A stretch of 64,000 nt of DNA from Fratercula arctica (Eukaryota > Chordata > Aves > Charadriiformes > Alcidae): the NCBI GenBank assembly GCA_947846985.1, contig CANTUZ010000025.1:20644100-20708099 (forward strand), in the 5' to 3' direction. Shown here one piece after another: positions 1 through 12,857 of the stretch; the stretch's first letter is position 1, and each line of letters opens with the position of its first letter. A program made the position numbers and the translations under genes. A model generated the notes under the pieces. It saw only the letters and a list, made by a program, of their open reading frames with translations. It was not told the origin of the DNA and did not search any database.

Positions 1-242
1 TCACTGAGTCCAGCCTGGAACTTTCTCATGCCTGCTGCTTGATGCGGTTTTGTGTATATTTGTATATATTGTATCTATCTCATTATATCTTCTTTTATTT
101 TATTATTAATATTTCATTAAAGTAGTTTAGTTTTTTCTAAACTCATAAATCTCTTTATTTCTCTTCTTCCTCTCCTTGGAGTGAGAGGTGGGGGAGAGAA
201 TCTGTTGTCTTGTCATTGGCGAACCCAACCCAAACTGCGACA
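1..242 (+). repeat. LTR2 (3' portion, truncated by window start)
   Basis: This is the end of an LTR-type repeat whose other copies lie at 22119-22874, 22945-29983 (split) and 56939-57445 on the opposite strand. The shared landmarks are a TTTCATTAAAGTAGT block near 113 (ATTAAA could serve as a poly(A) signal), CATAAATCTCTTTA near 147, a GAGAGGTGGGGG block, and the terminus CCCAAACTGCGACA, which matches the CCAAACCACGACA end of this family. It ends with the canonical CA at 242. The 5' part lies outside the window, so TSD and length cannot be assessed. Confidence 0.75.
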
Positions 243-3200
243 CCATGAATATTTAGTCACACTTTTTTTTCCTAATAAATATGCCTTCCCACAATTGTCA
301 TTATGCCATGTAGGATCTCACAGCTCTTTTTTTGAACACATGGTCCTTTTGCTATCTACTCTTTCTCTAGAACTACATTTGGAAATGATGCATAAATACA
401 TCCTGTCTTTCTCAGCTAGAAAAGTCACTCTGCTCAATACCCGTCCTTATTAACACCTTTTCATTTGTTGGTGCAGTTGGTTGTATGAAGTGAGTTTCAT
501 TTCATATCAGTGAATGAGAGGTTTTTCTTTTTTAATCTCCTCACCAAATGCCAAGATGTCATGATGCTCTTAATGCTAGTATGTTAAGAATTCAGATGTA
601 GATCTCAATACTCCGAGTCCCACCTCTATTTAAATAGTTCCTTAACATTTTAGAAACTAACACAAGCAAAAATTAAAATGAGATTGACAGAGCAAAACAG
701 AGCTTTAAATGCCTCATTTTATGGTTATGCAATAAATTCAGAGTGATTTAAAAATACATCTACAGTAAAACACCAAAGAAGAGGGGGGAGGAGTCTTTGC
801 AGCATCTGGATTTATATTTTTTAATTATATCAGCTCTTACCAATGATTGTTATATTTAAAGAAATATTTATAGTGAACTGTTAACTAAGTAATTTACTTG
901 ATGAAATGCAGATGAATAGCTCATTAACTTTGTTTTTGACAAAATCCTGTGTAGAACCTAGTTTAAAAGTGTCTTCCTCAAAAAAACTAGAGTAGCTCAT
1001 CATTAAAGACACCCAACACAACCCAGGGAGATCACTTCTTTCACAAATAAGCATCGGTACATTCCCACGCAAACCTCCATCTGCAGAGCTGAGGATTCCC
1101 TAATCCAAAAATGCACCAAAATGAACTTGCTCCCCAAAACCATTTCAGCTTGCACAGAATAGTGTTTTCAATACCAATGCATTTCTCTGGAAATGTTCTG
1201 GCCATGTATCTGTTACAAATAGGGTTTTTTAATGTAATTTACAGAAACTGTTAAAAAACTGTCATAAAACTGTCATAACCATCCTACTTAAGGGCAGAGA
1301 GGAATTTCAGCCCTTTTTGTATTATCCGACACATCTCCATTTAAATACATTACACACAATAGCTATCCTTTATGCACGTGCCTTTGTGTTACTGTGCAAA
1401 AACTACTCATCCGAACTTTTTGTACCACAAGTTAATCCTCTGTGTGTGGCGGGGTGTTCCTCAAAGTTGCCTTCAGCACAACACTTGGGGTTAGTGTCAG
1501 CTCCTGAGCCCTTAGTATATTTCTTCAAAGTTAGAAAAGCAAAAATCTAACAGGCAGAATATAATCTGAGGAATGGCTAACAGAATGCCAGAATTTTTAG
1601 GACTGAAGCACAATAACTGAGCACAGGCAGAAGTAAATGTGCAAAAGTGCAATTAATGCATCCTTTAAATTTTGCAAAACTGAGTTTAAAAATTGCCTAA
1701 GTCCCAGGGTAAGACTAACTTCCTATACAAACTAGCATGAGATGGTTTTTGAAGCTGGAAACCTGTTTCAAGTCTTCTTTGCCTGACATTAATAATTACT
1801 TTGTTCTTACAGGTATATATATGCTATACTAACTTTGACTTAAGAAAGACAAAGCAAAATGGTTAAGGGTAATATTACAGAAATCACAGCTTACTAATAT
1901 GAAGTTACACAGAAGAAGCCATTAGACATGTAAAAGGTACCTTATATAAAAAAAAGGCATAACATTTTAATGACTATGCAAATTTATCTACCTCCTCTCA
2001 GAAATGGAAGACCTAGCATGAGTAAAGTCTGAATCTGAGACAAGCATATTCTGCCTTTGATAATTTTGTACTTCACCTGAAAAACAAGCATGTGCCCATA
2101 CCCTAGATATTTTAGACCTCTTTTAGTTTTCTTTTTTTAAACTGCCTTCCCTTTCTGTCCCATGTTATGAACACCATCCCAGAAGTTCCCATCAGTTTAG
2201 GGAACTGATGTTTCAGAAGTCTGCAGATTTGGTAAATAATAGATAAGAGGCACTAACAAAGGCTCTTACAAGTGGATTGACACATTTATGAAATAGCAGA
2301 AGCTGCCATTGCACTGATAGTAAAACTGTTCGGCAGGCTAATGGGTCATATTTTTTTCACAGGGATTTTAAGTTTCTCTTACACTTTCACAATTCTATTT
2401 CTGCTTCATGGTAGACAGTTTGCATAATTTATTAAAGTATTATTTGTTATAAAGTACCAAAAAAAGAGTTTTATCAGTTGCATGGTTGACCACCTACCTA
2501 CTTTTAGTTCGAGGATTAAATGTTTATCATCAACAGTTTTTGAAGTGTTGCAACACACTAATTTTTATTCTGTGCTTTAATTCTGATGTTTGCTTGATAT
2601 GTTTTCTGACACATATGGAAGGGTTAATTCAAAAGTATATTTAATACTTTCTTCACCAACAGTACAAACAAGGTTTGACAGTTTTTAATTTTCTAGGTGG
2701 TACCAACTAAACCTTGGGAATTCCTACTTCATTCTCTTGCTCCGTAACAAGAGAAGCCCAGTCAGAATATTTAGATAAATGGAAAAAGCTTCTTGTTCCA
2801 GTTCAAATGTTGAATCTCTCCACTTGCTCTTCTTATGAAGAAGTTGATGAGAAGTTAATCAATCTCTTAGTTGATTAACTAAGAATCCCTATTTGCTCTT
2901 CATTTTCTCCCCTTTTTCCTTCTCACCAGCTGTGGCTTCTCTATCATTTAGCCACAACAGATAGGTTGTCTTTTACTTTGATATCACTGCATCCCCCACC
3001 TGCAATACTGGCTGCCTTTTCAACATATCAATGAGCCCTCTCCTGTGTGAAGAGGGATAGAGATGTGGAGATGACAGTTCCGCCACATTACTCAAAAAGA
3101 AATTTTTAAAAAATGGTAAAGCCTGACATGAGCTTTCCCATCCTCATTCCCCACTACTGTGGCCTTCTACTCCATGTGAACCCATAGTACTAACCACTCC

Positions 3201-5159
3201 CAAATTTCACATTTCTCAGTAAGCCTTTCCTTGCTTTTTTCATGCTGTCCCTAATACATGGAAGAATCTCCTTGTGGGGGAAAAAAAAGCATATTTATTT
3301 TATGCTTCCTCCTTAAATACCCCTTTGCCAAAATGCACAGAAAGAATCTTGATAAAGCCCTGATACCCTGAACACTGCCTCTTCTGCTGACCAGCACCAT
3401 CTCACCATCTCCTCCCTTGCCTGGACTTGGCTCCTGTCTCTTACATCAGTCCTTCTCAAGTGGGTGTCCTGAACCCCCATTGCATGAACTGAACTGAGGC
3501 TGTGAACCCTCAACTACCAATGGAAACAGGAGCTGGCTGCAAAAAGAAATTCAGGAGCCACTGGTTTTAAATTGTAAATTTTGTGGTCATGTTAACTTAT
3601 GTGTACATTATGATACAGAGTGGTATCTGTGGCTATTTTCGTTTAACTTCAGTGTCTTTTTTAAAATGACAGATTGTAATCACTAATGAGGATAATTTTA
3701 CAGCTGTTGTGAATAAGCAGTCATAAGTCTAAGGTATCTAAGTCAGAAATGACAAAACTTTTTGGGGTCAAGTACCAAATGAATTCTAAAACACCCTGTG
3801 GATCTGTGTTGGTGCCAAGTTTGGGACCTGTGCCATACCACTGCCAGGCATTTCCTCAGTAGAAGCAGAGCTGGTCAACTGCCAGGACAGTTCAATGTAC
3901 CATGACCAGGAACACGTGTACAGCACCACGTAGTCCTAGTTGCACAAGGAACGGTAGGACATTCCTTTTATAAATTGTGTCCATCAAAGAGATTGGGAGG
4001 CTATATAATATCCCTTATCTAACCAACCACTAGCAGAGGAGGTGCAATCAGAGGAAACTGCTCACGGCTTGGATGTATCACTACATCCTGACGAGGAACC
4101 TGGGAGCAAACCAGAACAGCTCTTGATCTGCTGTGAGGGAGAAAGGAGCCCTTTGTCAGTGGCTGGTCACCTCAGTTTCCTGAAGCTGTGATGATGGCTG
4201 CTCTCCAACCTTGCACTAAGCATAGGTTGAACATGCAGAGGAAACGGGGGTCCCCAGGGAGCAACACTGGTCTACTTAGATCTTATAAATAATCCTGCAG
4301 AAATTTCATATGCCTTTTCTCACATGTTCAAGCAAATGTGGCAAATATCTCTCTGTATAATATTGATATTAGAAAATCTCTGAAATGTCTATTGAACCTT
4401 TCACCCATTCCTGGGAGATATTTTTATCAAATGCTCTTTAATTTTGCAAGAAATGGAGAGCAGAGCTACAATCATTCTACACTGATGTTAACAAACATAG
4501 ATCTTGCTGGATAAAAATAATACATTTTGAAGTCACTTCAGTATCTTTAGTTGCAATGTATTTATCCATTTATGTGACCAAAATTCTGTTCTGTTTGTGG
4601 CATAATGAACCTAAATTGGGTTATAATATGATATTAAACCAGACTTTTCCTGTTTACAAAGATGTAGCCATTACTTCCAATTTTCACATTACATTTAAGC
4701 AGGCTGTTCTAAATGAAACTCAGCTCCTCCCCCAACTTTTAGTTATGTTCTTATTCAAATATAGTGTCTTCTCTATGTACAGCGTCAATTTCAGTCATAA
4801 AATTGGTTGAATCAAATACTTAAAACTGCCATAACTACATGAAAATCTGATAAGACAAAACCATCCTAATTAAGTAACTGCTACCTTGATATCTTTATGA
4901 ACATAGAAAATTAATACACATTTCCTTTGCAAAAGGACCATATAAGTAAGAGGAGTTTGACTGCTTTATATCAATAAACTAGACTAGATTTGAAACTGAA
5001 TAATCCAGATTTGATACTGAAAATCATTGTTACCACTAACAAATACAAATTCCAGATAGATTCAAACCTTCCTTTATTTGCCCTTACTGAAAATCATATG
5101 CAGGCAAGGCACACTATATAAAGATGTATTATTATAAACAACATTTTTGGGTCTACATC
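243..5159. other. Non-coding DNA, no gene recognised
   Basis: This is AT-rich sequence with only short, unconvincing open frames of about 60-90 codons or fewer. I see no CpG island, no recognisable transposon protein and no RNA gene. A small imperfect palindrome (GTTAATCAA ... TTGATTAAC) lies at about 2855-2880. Confidence 0.6.
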
Positions 5160-6328
5160 TGTTGCGTGGAAAGGGGCAAAGCGGTTTTGGCAGAAGATAA
5201 ACCCCCTTGCGTTCTAACACTCCTCACCAAAGTGGGAGGCTAGGTGCGGCTGGGTTTAAATTCTGAGTGATGCCCAATTCAGCACTATCAGTCCAATCAC
5301 GTTTAATATGTATTAAACTATTACGATTTGGATACACTAATAGTGGACCGCACCTTCAGTCTAGTCGTGCTCATGAACTAGCACGGCCACTCTCGAGTCT
5401 TTGGTCGCGTTCAATGAGAAACCGAAACGACTAGCTACTTAAACAGTGCAGTTTATTTAAACAACAGATCGATAGGTTCTTAGGATTGCCGGTGATAAAT
5501 ACACTGTCTGCAAAGCACGTGCAAATGAAAGTATTATTACGTATATCAAACGCGCGATGAAGTTATAAACGATACAGCCTGGCTATAAATGTAGGAAAGA
5601 GATTCTCTAGAGAAATTTCTAAGTTTCCTGAGAAAGCACTCAGTATAATCTAAGTCTTACCCAAAGGCGTCCCTATGGGGGGGAAGAAAGGCTCAGCCCA
5701 TCGACTGATCCCGGAAGTCAGCGATGGAGTTCTTCGCGATGGTGTCTTCCCTGAGTATCCCCCCTCTCTCGGACTATTTTTATACTATTTGTTATCTTCA
5801 AGGTGGAGTTTGAGTGACTTTAGTCATACATACTTTAATTATGATTGGTGTAAAATTCTCTCACTTCACATTTAAAGGTATAGTTTACGAAAAATTCAGA
5901 GCGCAGACTCAAGAAGGAGTGGTCGCACCTTGGAGGCGGGTAGCCTTTGGGATGGAGGTGTGTTTTGGTATTATAATGACATTATAATGAGCAAAGTTCG
6001 CACAAAGGACAGCATTTCATCAAAATTTGACAAAATGTTGGCTCCGAGTATCGAGCAGGCAGCTAATTGGCAGCTTATCTGTTTCACGGTGTTGTCCCGT
6101 CCCCGTATCTGCTATACATCATAAGATAAAGCTGCGGAATAATTGCATCCCGCCCCGTACCTCATGTAGCTTCACAAGCATCCTTATCAGGGAACCGCGG
6201 ATGTTGTATTCTTCATGCCAGCTGCAGCCGTTTTCTACCTCAGAGGCCTCTTGATTTTATACTTTTCCTTAATGTGTGAACAATGTCGTACTTTTGTATT
6301 TTTTAGCCAATTTAGTAATTATTCCACA
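5160..6328 (-). repeat. LTR3 copy 1 (about 1.17 kb, minus strand)
   Basis: On the minus strand it starts TGTGGAATAATTACT and ends CCACGCAACA, the same termini as the plus-strand copy at 47714-48892. The two copies align along their whole length, including a CpG-rich primer-proximal end and a TATAAAAATA/AATAAA pair. The five bases on either side (ACATC on the left, GGTCC on the right) do not form a target-site duplication. The right flank runs directly into a CR1 that lacks its 3' end, so a rearrangement or deletion has removed one side. Solo LTR is the simplest reading, because no internal region follows. Confidence 0.75.
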
Positions 6329-6452
6329 GGTCCCCCCTCAGTCTTCTTTTTTCCAGACTGAAGAGACTCAAATCCCTCAGCCTTTCTTCATAAGAGAGGT
6401 GTTCCAGTTCCCTAATCATCTTGGTAGCCCTCTTCTGCACCCTCTCCAGCAG

Positions 6453-8989
6453 TTACCTGTCCTTCTTGAACCGGGGAGCCCAGAACTGGACACAGTACTC
6501 CAGACACGGCCTCACCAAGGCAGAGTAGAGGGGGAGGATGACCTCCCTTGACCTGCTGGCCACACTCTTCTTGATGCACCCCAGGATGCCATTGGCCTTC
6601 TTGGCCACAAGGGCACATTGTTGACTCATGGTCATCCTGTTGACTCCCAGGACTCCCAGGTCTCTTTCCACAGAGCTGCTCTCCAGCAGGTCAGCCCCCA
6701 ACCTGTACTGGTGCATGGGGTTATTCCTCCCCAGGTGCAGCACCCTACACTTGCCCTTGTTGAATTTCAGAAGGTTCCTCTCTGCCCAAATCTCCAACCT
6801 GTCTAGGTCTCTCTGTATGGCGGCACAGCCCTCCGATGTGTCAGCCACTCCCCCCAGCTTTGTGTCATCAGCAAACTTGCTGAGGGTGCACTCTATCCCC
6901 TCATCCAGGTCATTGATGAATATATTGAACAGGATTGGACCCAGTACTGACCCCTGGGGAACGCCACTCGTCACTGACCTCCAACTAGACTCTGTGCCCC
7001 TAATCACAACCCTCTGAGCTCTATCTTTCAGCCAGTTTTCTATCCACCTTACTGTCCATTCATCTAACCCACTTTTCCTAAGCTTCCCTATGAGAATGCT
7101 GTGGGAGACCATGTCGAACACCTTGCTTAAGTCAAGATAGACCACATCTCCCGCCCTCCCCTCATCTATCCATCCAGTCATCCCATCATAGAAGGCTATC
7201 AGATTAGTCAGACATGATTTCCCCTTGGTGAATCCATGTCGACTACTTCCGATATAGCTTTCTTTTCCTCCACATGCCTTGAGATGACGCCCAGAATGAG
7301 CTGTTCCATCATCTTTCCAGGGATGGAGGTGAGGCTGACTGGCCTGTAGTTCCCCGGGTCCTCCTTCTTGCCCTTTTTGAAGACTGGAGTGACATTGGCT
7401 TTCCTCCAGTCCTCAGGCACCTCACCTGTTCTGCAAGACCTTTCAAAGATGATGGAGAGTGGCCCAGCAATGACTTCCACCAGCTCCCTCAGCACTCTCG
7501 GGTGCATCCCATCAGGACCCATGGACTTGTGAATATCTAATTGACCTAATTGATCCCTCACTCAATCCTCCTCAACCCAGGGGAAGTCTTCTTCTTTCCC
7601 CGTTACTTTCCCCAAAGCCTGGGACTCCTGAGGGCTGGCCTGAGCAGTAAAGACCGAAGCAAAGAAGGCATTCAGTAGCTCCGCCTTCTCCGCATCCTCT
7701 GTCACCATGGCTCCTGTCTCATTCAACAGTGGGCCCACATTTTCTCTAGTTTTCCTTTTGCCTCCAATATACTTGTAGAAGCCCTTCCTGTTGTCCTTGA
7801 CATCCCTTGCCAGGTTTAATTCCAAGGAGGCCTTGGCTTTTCTTGTTTCATCCCTGCACGCTCTGGCGGCGTTCTTGTAATCCTCCCAAGGGGTCAGTCC
7901 CTTCTTCCACTTACTATAAACTTCCTTCTTCCTCTTGAGCTTTTTCAGAAGCTCCCTGCTCAACCATGCAGGTCTCCTGCATCCCTTGGCTGATTTCTTG
8001 TTCTTAGGGATGCACTGATCCTGAGCTTGGAGAAAGTGGTCTTTGAATACCAACCAGCTCTCTTGAGCCCCTTTGCCTTCCAGAGCCCTAGCCCACGGGA
8101 TCTCTCCAAGTACTTTCTTGAAGAGGTCAAAGTTAGCCCTCCTGAAATCCAAGGTTGCGATTTTACTTCTTGTTGTTTTGTGCGTAGTACCCATGATCCT
8201 GAACTCTATCAAGTCATGATCACTACAACCTAGGGTGCCCCCAACCTTAATGTCCTCCACCAGTCCCTCTGTGTTTGTCAGTACTAGGTCCAGTAGTACA
8301 CCTCTCCTTGTTGGCTCCTGCACCACCTGTGTCAAAAAGTTATCATCAATACACTGGAGGAGCCTCCTGGACTGTGCGTGCCTGGCTGTGTGGTCTTCCC
8401 AGCAGATATCAGGGTGATTGAAGTCCCCCATAAGAACCAAGGCCTGTGATTGTGAGGCTACCTTCAGCTGTCTGTAGAAGGCCTCATCAGCTTCCCCATC
8501 CTGATCAGGTGGCCTGTAGGAAACACCCACAACAGTGTCTCTCATATTTGCCTGCCCCTTAATCCTCACCCATAAGCTCTCAACCCTCTCTTCATCCGCC
8601 CCAAGTGGGAGCTCGATGCATTCCAGTTGCTCTCTCACATAGAGTGCAACTCCACCACTTCGCCTCGCTGGCCTGTCTTTCCTGAAAAGGACATAGCCAT
8701 CCATGACAGCATTCCAGTCATGTGAGCTATCCCACCACATCTCAGTAATTGCAATGAGATTGTGGCCCTGCAACTGCACATAGATCTCCAGCTCTTCCTG
8801 CTTATTCCCCATGCTGCATGCATTGGTGTTTAAGCATTTCAGAGAGGGAGTTGTGTGTGTAGTTTTGACCCTTGAGATGTGGTATGCCTTCTGGTTCTCA
8901 GAAATACTGGCATGCTCCCCGACAAGTGCTGAGCAACTACGCCCTGGCACCTCTCTAGCAAGCCCAGTACCATCCCCACCCCCCTTCAA
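6453..8989 (-). pseudogene. CR1-a ORF2: endonuclease-reverse transcriptase, broken
   Basis: ORF2 of CR1 nicks target DNA and copies its RNA at the nick. Segment 8989-7562 carries the APE-type endonuclease: an early N-T-N motif, the T-E-M-W-W motif, G-D-F-N-H-P-D, and a late S-D-H-D-L. After one stop, the same frame continues at 7561-7208 with the RT start (K-S-M-G-P-D-G, then N-Y-R-P-V-S-L). A frameshift leads to 7181-6453, which holds [10 protein letters not shown] and the catalytic F-A-D-D-T-K-L. The stop and frameshift make it non-functional, and the C-terminal end is cut by LTR3. Assignment to the CR1 clade is secure from domain order and neighbours. Confidence 0.92.
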
Positions 8990-8991
8990 AT

Positions 8992-9387
8992 CTAGTTTAA
9001 AGCCCTATCAATGAGCCCTGATAGCTCTTGTCCTAGAACCCTTTTCCCCCTGCAAGATAAGCTATTCCCACCTGTTACCAGCAGGCCTGGTGTTTTGTAA
9101 ATCAGGCCATGATCAAAGAAACCAAGGTCCTGCTGGCAGCACCAGACTTGGAGCCAGGCATTGGTCTGCTGGCTCCTCTTATTTACCCCCTCATCATTCC
9201 CCGCAACTGGGGGGATAGAGGAGAACCCAACTTGCGCTCCCGATCCCTTGACCAGCCGTCCCAGGGTCCTGAAATCTTTCTTCATTGCCCTTGGACTTCT
9301 TTTTCCTACCTCGTCACTGCCTACCTGAAAGATCAAAAGCGGGTAATAGTCTGAGGGCCATACCAGGGAAGGAAGATTCCTCTTCAC
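8992..9387 (-). pseudogene. CR1-a ORF1 fragment: SGNH/GDSL-type esterase region
   Basis: This is a 131-codon open stretch just upstream of ORF2. CR1-family ORF1 proteins are known to carry an esterase-like domain, and the order here (ORF1 then ORF2, same strand) fits. The region matches the homologous part of the second CR1 at 18720-19053. That copy keeps a better S-D-G-A-H-L-S motif, which is the D-x-x-H end of an SGNH hydrolase. Here the corresponding residues have drifted (G-G-N-S-L-S), so the catalytic His is lost. The N-terminal part of ORF1 is not recoverable as one frame. Confidence 0.7.
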
Positions 9388-9590
9388 ATTCTTGACCCGG
9401 GCCCCAGGGAGGCAGCAGACCTCCCTATGTACTGGGTCCGGCCTGCATATTGGGCCTTCTGCTCCCTTCAGTAGCGAGTCACCTATGACAATGACCCGTC
9501 TTTTCTTCTTTACCGCAGAGGTTTTGATGCGGGGGGAGGTCTGACCTCCACCCTCAGCATCTCGCTGCCTCCGCCCCCCGGAAATGCCAG

Positions 9591-9952
9591 GTACCAGCCC
9601 GGGCTGGCCACTTTTCTTGGCTTTGAAAAGCCTCGAAAACGAGCCCCTACCTGACCCTTTTTTCCCCGCGATTCCCTTCCCCAGTGCAGACTTACCTGCA
9701 CTGGAGCTGGTCTCCTCAGCGAGTGACCATTGGCGTGTTTACGCCTTGTTTAGATCTGCTGCCAGGGGTGCTGGCTCTGCCCTCGGCTCCTCAGCTGCCT
9801 CCACCCCCCGGAAGTGCCGGGTACCAGCCCGGGCTGGCCACTTTTCCTGGCTTTGAAAAGCTTCAAAAACGAGCCCCTAGCCGACCCTTTTTTGACGCGA
9901 TTCCCTTCCCTAGTGCGGACTTACCTGCACTGGAGCTGGTCTCCTCAGTGAG
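9591..9952 (-). repeat. 240-bp tandem repeat in CR1-a 5' region
   Basis: A block containing GTACCAGCCCGGGCTGGCC, a GACCC run and an ACTTACCTGCACTGGAGCTG segment occurs at 9591 and again at 9831, an exact spacing of 240 bp. The second unit is cut at about 9952, where the next CR1 begins. Promoter-type tandem repeats in 5' UTRs are known from several LINE families. The location upstream of ORF1 suggests this is the CR1 5' UTR. Confidence 0.75.
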
Positions 9953-12188
9953 TGCTGATCTCCTTGGCCACGCTTCTTTTGATGCAGTCCAGGATGTGAT
10001 TGGCCTTCTGGGCTGCAAGTGCACATTGCCGGCTCATGTTGAGCTTCTCGTCCACCAACACCCCCAAGTCCTTCTCCTCAGGGCTGCTCTCATGCCGTTC
10101 TCCGCCCAACCTGTATTTGTGCCTGGGATTGCCATGACCCAGGTGCAGGACCTTGCACTTGGCCTGGTTGAACCTCATGAGGTTCGCACGAGCCCACCTC
10201 TCAAGCCTGTCCAGGTCCTTCTGGATGGCATCCCTTCCCTCCAGTGTGTGGACCGTGCCACACAGCTTGGTGTCATCGGCAAACTTGCTGAGGGTGCACT
10301 CTATCCCACTGTCCATGTCACCAACAAAGATGTTAAACAGTACTGGTCCCAGTACTGACCCCTGAGGAATGCCACTCATCTCTGGCTTCCACTTGGACAT
10401 TGAGCCCTTTGAGTGCGGCCATCTAGCCAGTTCCTTATCCACCAAGTGGTCCATCCATCAAATCCATGCCTTTCCAATTTAGAGACCAGGATGTCATGCG
10501 GGACAGTGTCAAATGCTTTGCATAAGTCCAGGTAGATGACGTCGGTTGCTCTCCCCTCATCTACCAATGCTGTAGAAACATCATAGAAGGCCACCAAATT
10601 TGTCAGGCATGATTTGCCTTTGGTGAAACCATGCTGGCTGTCACCGATCTCCTCCTTGTTCTCCATGTGCCTTAGCAGAGATTCCAGGAGGATCTGCTCC
10701 ATGATCTTGCCGGTCACAGAGGTGAGACTGACCAGTCTGTAGTTCCCTGGGTCTTCCTTTTTTCCCTTTTTGAAAATTGGAGTTATGTTTCCCCTTTTCC
10801 AGTCAGTGGGAACTTCACCAGACTGCCACGACTTTTCAATTATAATGGAAAGCAGCTTAGACTTCATCTGCCAGCTCCCTCAGGACCCATGGATGGATTT
10901 CATCTGGTCCCATGGACTTATGTACCTTCAGGTACCTCAGATGGTCTTGAACCTGATCTTCTCCTACAGTGGGCAGTTCTTCATTCTCATAGCCCCTACC
11001 TTTGCATCCTGCAACTTGGGCGGTGTGGTTGGAGCCCTTGTCAATGAAGACCGAGGTGAAAAAGTCATTCAGCACCTCAGCCTTCTCCATATCCTGGGTG
11101 ACTGGGTCTCCTGTTTCCTTCCTGAGAGGGCCCACATATTCCCTACTCTTGCCTTTGCCCCTGACATACTTCTAGAAGTTTTTCTCGTTATCCTTGATGT
11201 CCCTAGCCAGATTTAATTCTATCTGGGCTTTAGCTTGCCTAATCTTGCTCCTGGCCACTTGGACAGTTTCTCTGTATTCCATCCAGTCAACCTGTCCTTG
11301 CTTCCACCCTCTGTAGGCCTCCTTTTTGCTTTTGAGCTTGTCCAGGAGCTCCTTGTTAATCCATGCAGGCCTCCTGGCATTTTTGCCTGACTTCTTCTTC
11401 CTTGGGATGCACCGCTCCTGAGCTTGGAGGAGGTGATCCTTGAATCCTAACCAGCTTCCTTGGGCCCCTCTCCCCTCCAGTACTTTTTCCCATGTTACCT
11501 ATCCAAGCAGGTCGCTCAAGAGGCCAAAGTCTGCTCTCCTGAAGTCCAGGGTAGTGAGCTTGCTGCGTGCCCTCCTCGCTGCTCGAAGGATCTTGAATTC
11601 TACCATTTCATGATCACTGCAGCCAAGGCTACCCTTGAGCTTGACATTCCCCACCAGCCCCTCCTTGTTGGTAAGGACAAGGCCCAGCATAGCTCCTCTC
11701 CTCATTGGCTCCTCTACCATTTGAAGAAGAAAGTTGTCATCGACGCATTCCAAGAACTTCCTGGATTTCTTGTGCCCTGCTGTGTTGTCCTTCCAACAGA
11801 TATTGGGTCTGTGAACGCAATGCTACTCCTATCTGTCTATAGAGGGCCTCATCCGCTCCATCATCCTGGTCAGGTGGCCTGTAGCAGACCTCTACTGTAA
11901 TGTCACCTGCCCCTGCCCTCCTTTTAATCTTGACCCATAAGCTCTCTGTTGGGTCTTCATCCATCCCCAGGTGGACCTCCATGGACTCCAGCTGTTCATT
12001 GACATAGAGGGCAACACCCCCTCTTCATCTCCCCTGCCTGTCCTTCCTGAAGAGTCAGTATCCATCCATTCCAATGCTCCAATCATAAGAGCCATCCCAC
12101 CATGTCTCTGTGATGCCAATAAGGTCGTAGCCCTGGAGGCATGCGCACATCTCCAACTCCTCTTGCTTATTTCCCATGCTGCATGCAT
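9953..12188 (-). pseudogene. CR1-b ORF2 remnant, many frameshifts and stops
   Basis: The remains of an endonuclease-RT gene can be followed through at least six short frames. Recognisable motifs are an S-D-H-E-M-V endonuclease end (about 11640), the K-S-M-G-P-D-E linker (about 10920), the D-L-C-K-A-F-D RT motif (about 10530) and F-A-D-D-T-K-L (about 10270). The density of lesions is clearly higher than in CR1-a or in the plus-strand CR1 at 60645, indicating greater age. No function is expected. Confidence 0.85.
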
Positions 12189-12504
12189 TTGCGTAAAGGC
12201 ATTTCAGCTGGGCGCCCGATGAAGCTGACTTACTGGCTGGAGTGGCTGCATTTCCTTCATGCTGCTCTTCAGGTGGTCTTCCTTTGAGGTGTTTTATCTG
12301 TGACTCCCCGGTTCCTATTGCCTCATGAGCCCCTGGCTTGTGCCCATAAGACTTCGAGTGTGCTGCAGTGTGCCCAGCACATCTCGGAGCAACAGATCAA
12401 GGGCCTTCGGTAGCAACCCACCCCTCAGACCTTGGAACATTGTCCCTTGGTTGCCACAAGCAAGCTGGGTAATATTCCCCTCCTCCAACAAGCCTAATTT
12501 AAAG

Positions 12505-12509
12505 CTCGG
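12505..12509. repeat. Target-site duplication of provirus A (left, CTCGG)
   Basis: CTCGG at 12505-12509 is repeated exactly at 18720-18724 on the other side of provirus A. Five bp is the usual duplication size for ERV-L and ERVK elements. The CR1 sequence is continuous across the two copies, confirming a simple insertion. Confidence 0.9.
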
Positions 12510-12843
12510 CGTTGTGGTTTAGCCTCAGACGGCAACAAAGAACCACATGCCGCTCGTTCAGGTCATCCCAATACGGGAAGGATCAGAAGAAAAAGGCAAA
12601 ACTCTTGGGTTGAGACGAAGGCAGTTTAACAGAACAGCAAAGGGAACAAGAAAACAACAACAATAAAAAAAGTAGAGAAATATACAAAAACAACTACAGA
12701 ATAGATGCTCACCAACCGGACACAGGACGCCCCAGCCCGCTCCAAGCCACAACTTCCTGCCCCCTCCCCTCCTCTTAATCTCAGGGTGGGCGTGGCTCAC
12801 ATGGCATGGAATATTTAACCCTGTCCCCACTGGAACCAGGACA
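12510..12843 (-). repeat. Provirus A 3' LTR
   Basis: This 334-bp LTR ends (plus-strand text) with GGAACCAGGACA at 12843 and begins with a mutated terminus (CGTTGTGG instead of TGTCGTGG). It shares several substitutions with the LTRs of provirus D (for example CCCCACTGGAACC and the ATCAGAAG block) and differs from its own 5' LTR at more than 30 positions by eye. Confidence 0.92.
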
Positions 12844-12857
12844 TTATCCACCCCTTA
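12844..12857 (-). other. Polypurine tract of provirus A
   Basis: On the minus strand AAGGGGTGGATAA immediately precedes the 3' LTR. It is identical in copies B (28883-28896), C and D. This purine-rich stretch is the expected plus-strand primer for reverse transcription. Confidence 0.8.

Larger units (their letters stand above)
6329..9952 (-). mobile_element. CR1 LINE (copy a), nearly full length, 3' end lost
   Basis: This non-LTR retrotransposon reads on the minus strand from a 5' region with 240-bp tandem repeats (about 9591-9952), through an ORF1 esterase part (8992-9387), into ORF2 with endonuclease and reverse transcriptase (6453-8989). The usual CR1 3' tail is missing because LTR3 begins at 6328. 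ORF2 carries one in-frame stop near 7562 and a frameshift near 7200, so the element is dead. It abuts a second minus-strand CR1 at about 9953. Confidence 0.92.
9953..12509 (-). mobile_element. CR1 LINE (copy b), part 1, interrupted by provirus A
   Basis: This minus-strand CR1 is more decayed than copy a. ORF2 fragments occur in several frames: RT C-terminal half at 9945-10454 (F-A-D-D-T-K-L), middle RT at 10376-10867 (N-Y-R-L-V-S-L), linker at 10857-11135, and endonuclease pieces at 11499-12188. The element stops at the CTCGG target site at 12505-12509 and resumes after the provirus at 18720, so the retrovirus is younger than this CR1. Its 3' tail is missing at the junction with CR1-a. Confidence 0.9.

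Noticed and set aside
2851..2885. Small palindrome as a structured RNA or terminator
   Set aside because: AT-rich, short and isolated; no RNA family features.
6628..7017. Plus-strand frames over CR1-a as host genes
   Set aside because: Shadow of the CR1 RT on the minus strand, which carries the diagnostic F-A-D-D motif.
9684..10358. 224-codon plus-strand frame
   Set aside because: Antisense to two adjacent CR1 elements and crosses their junction.
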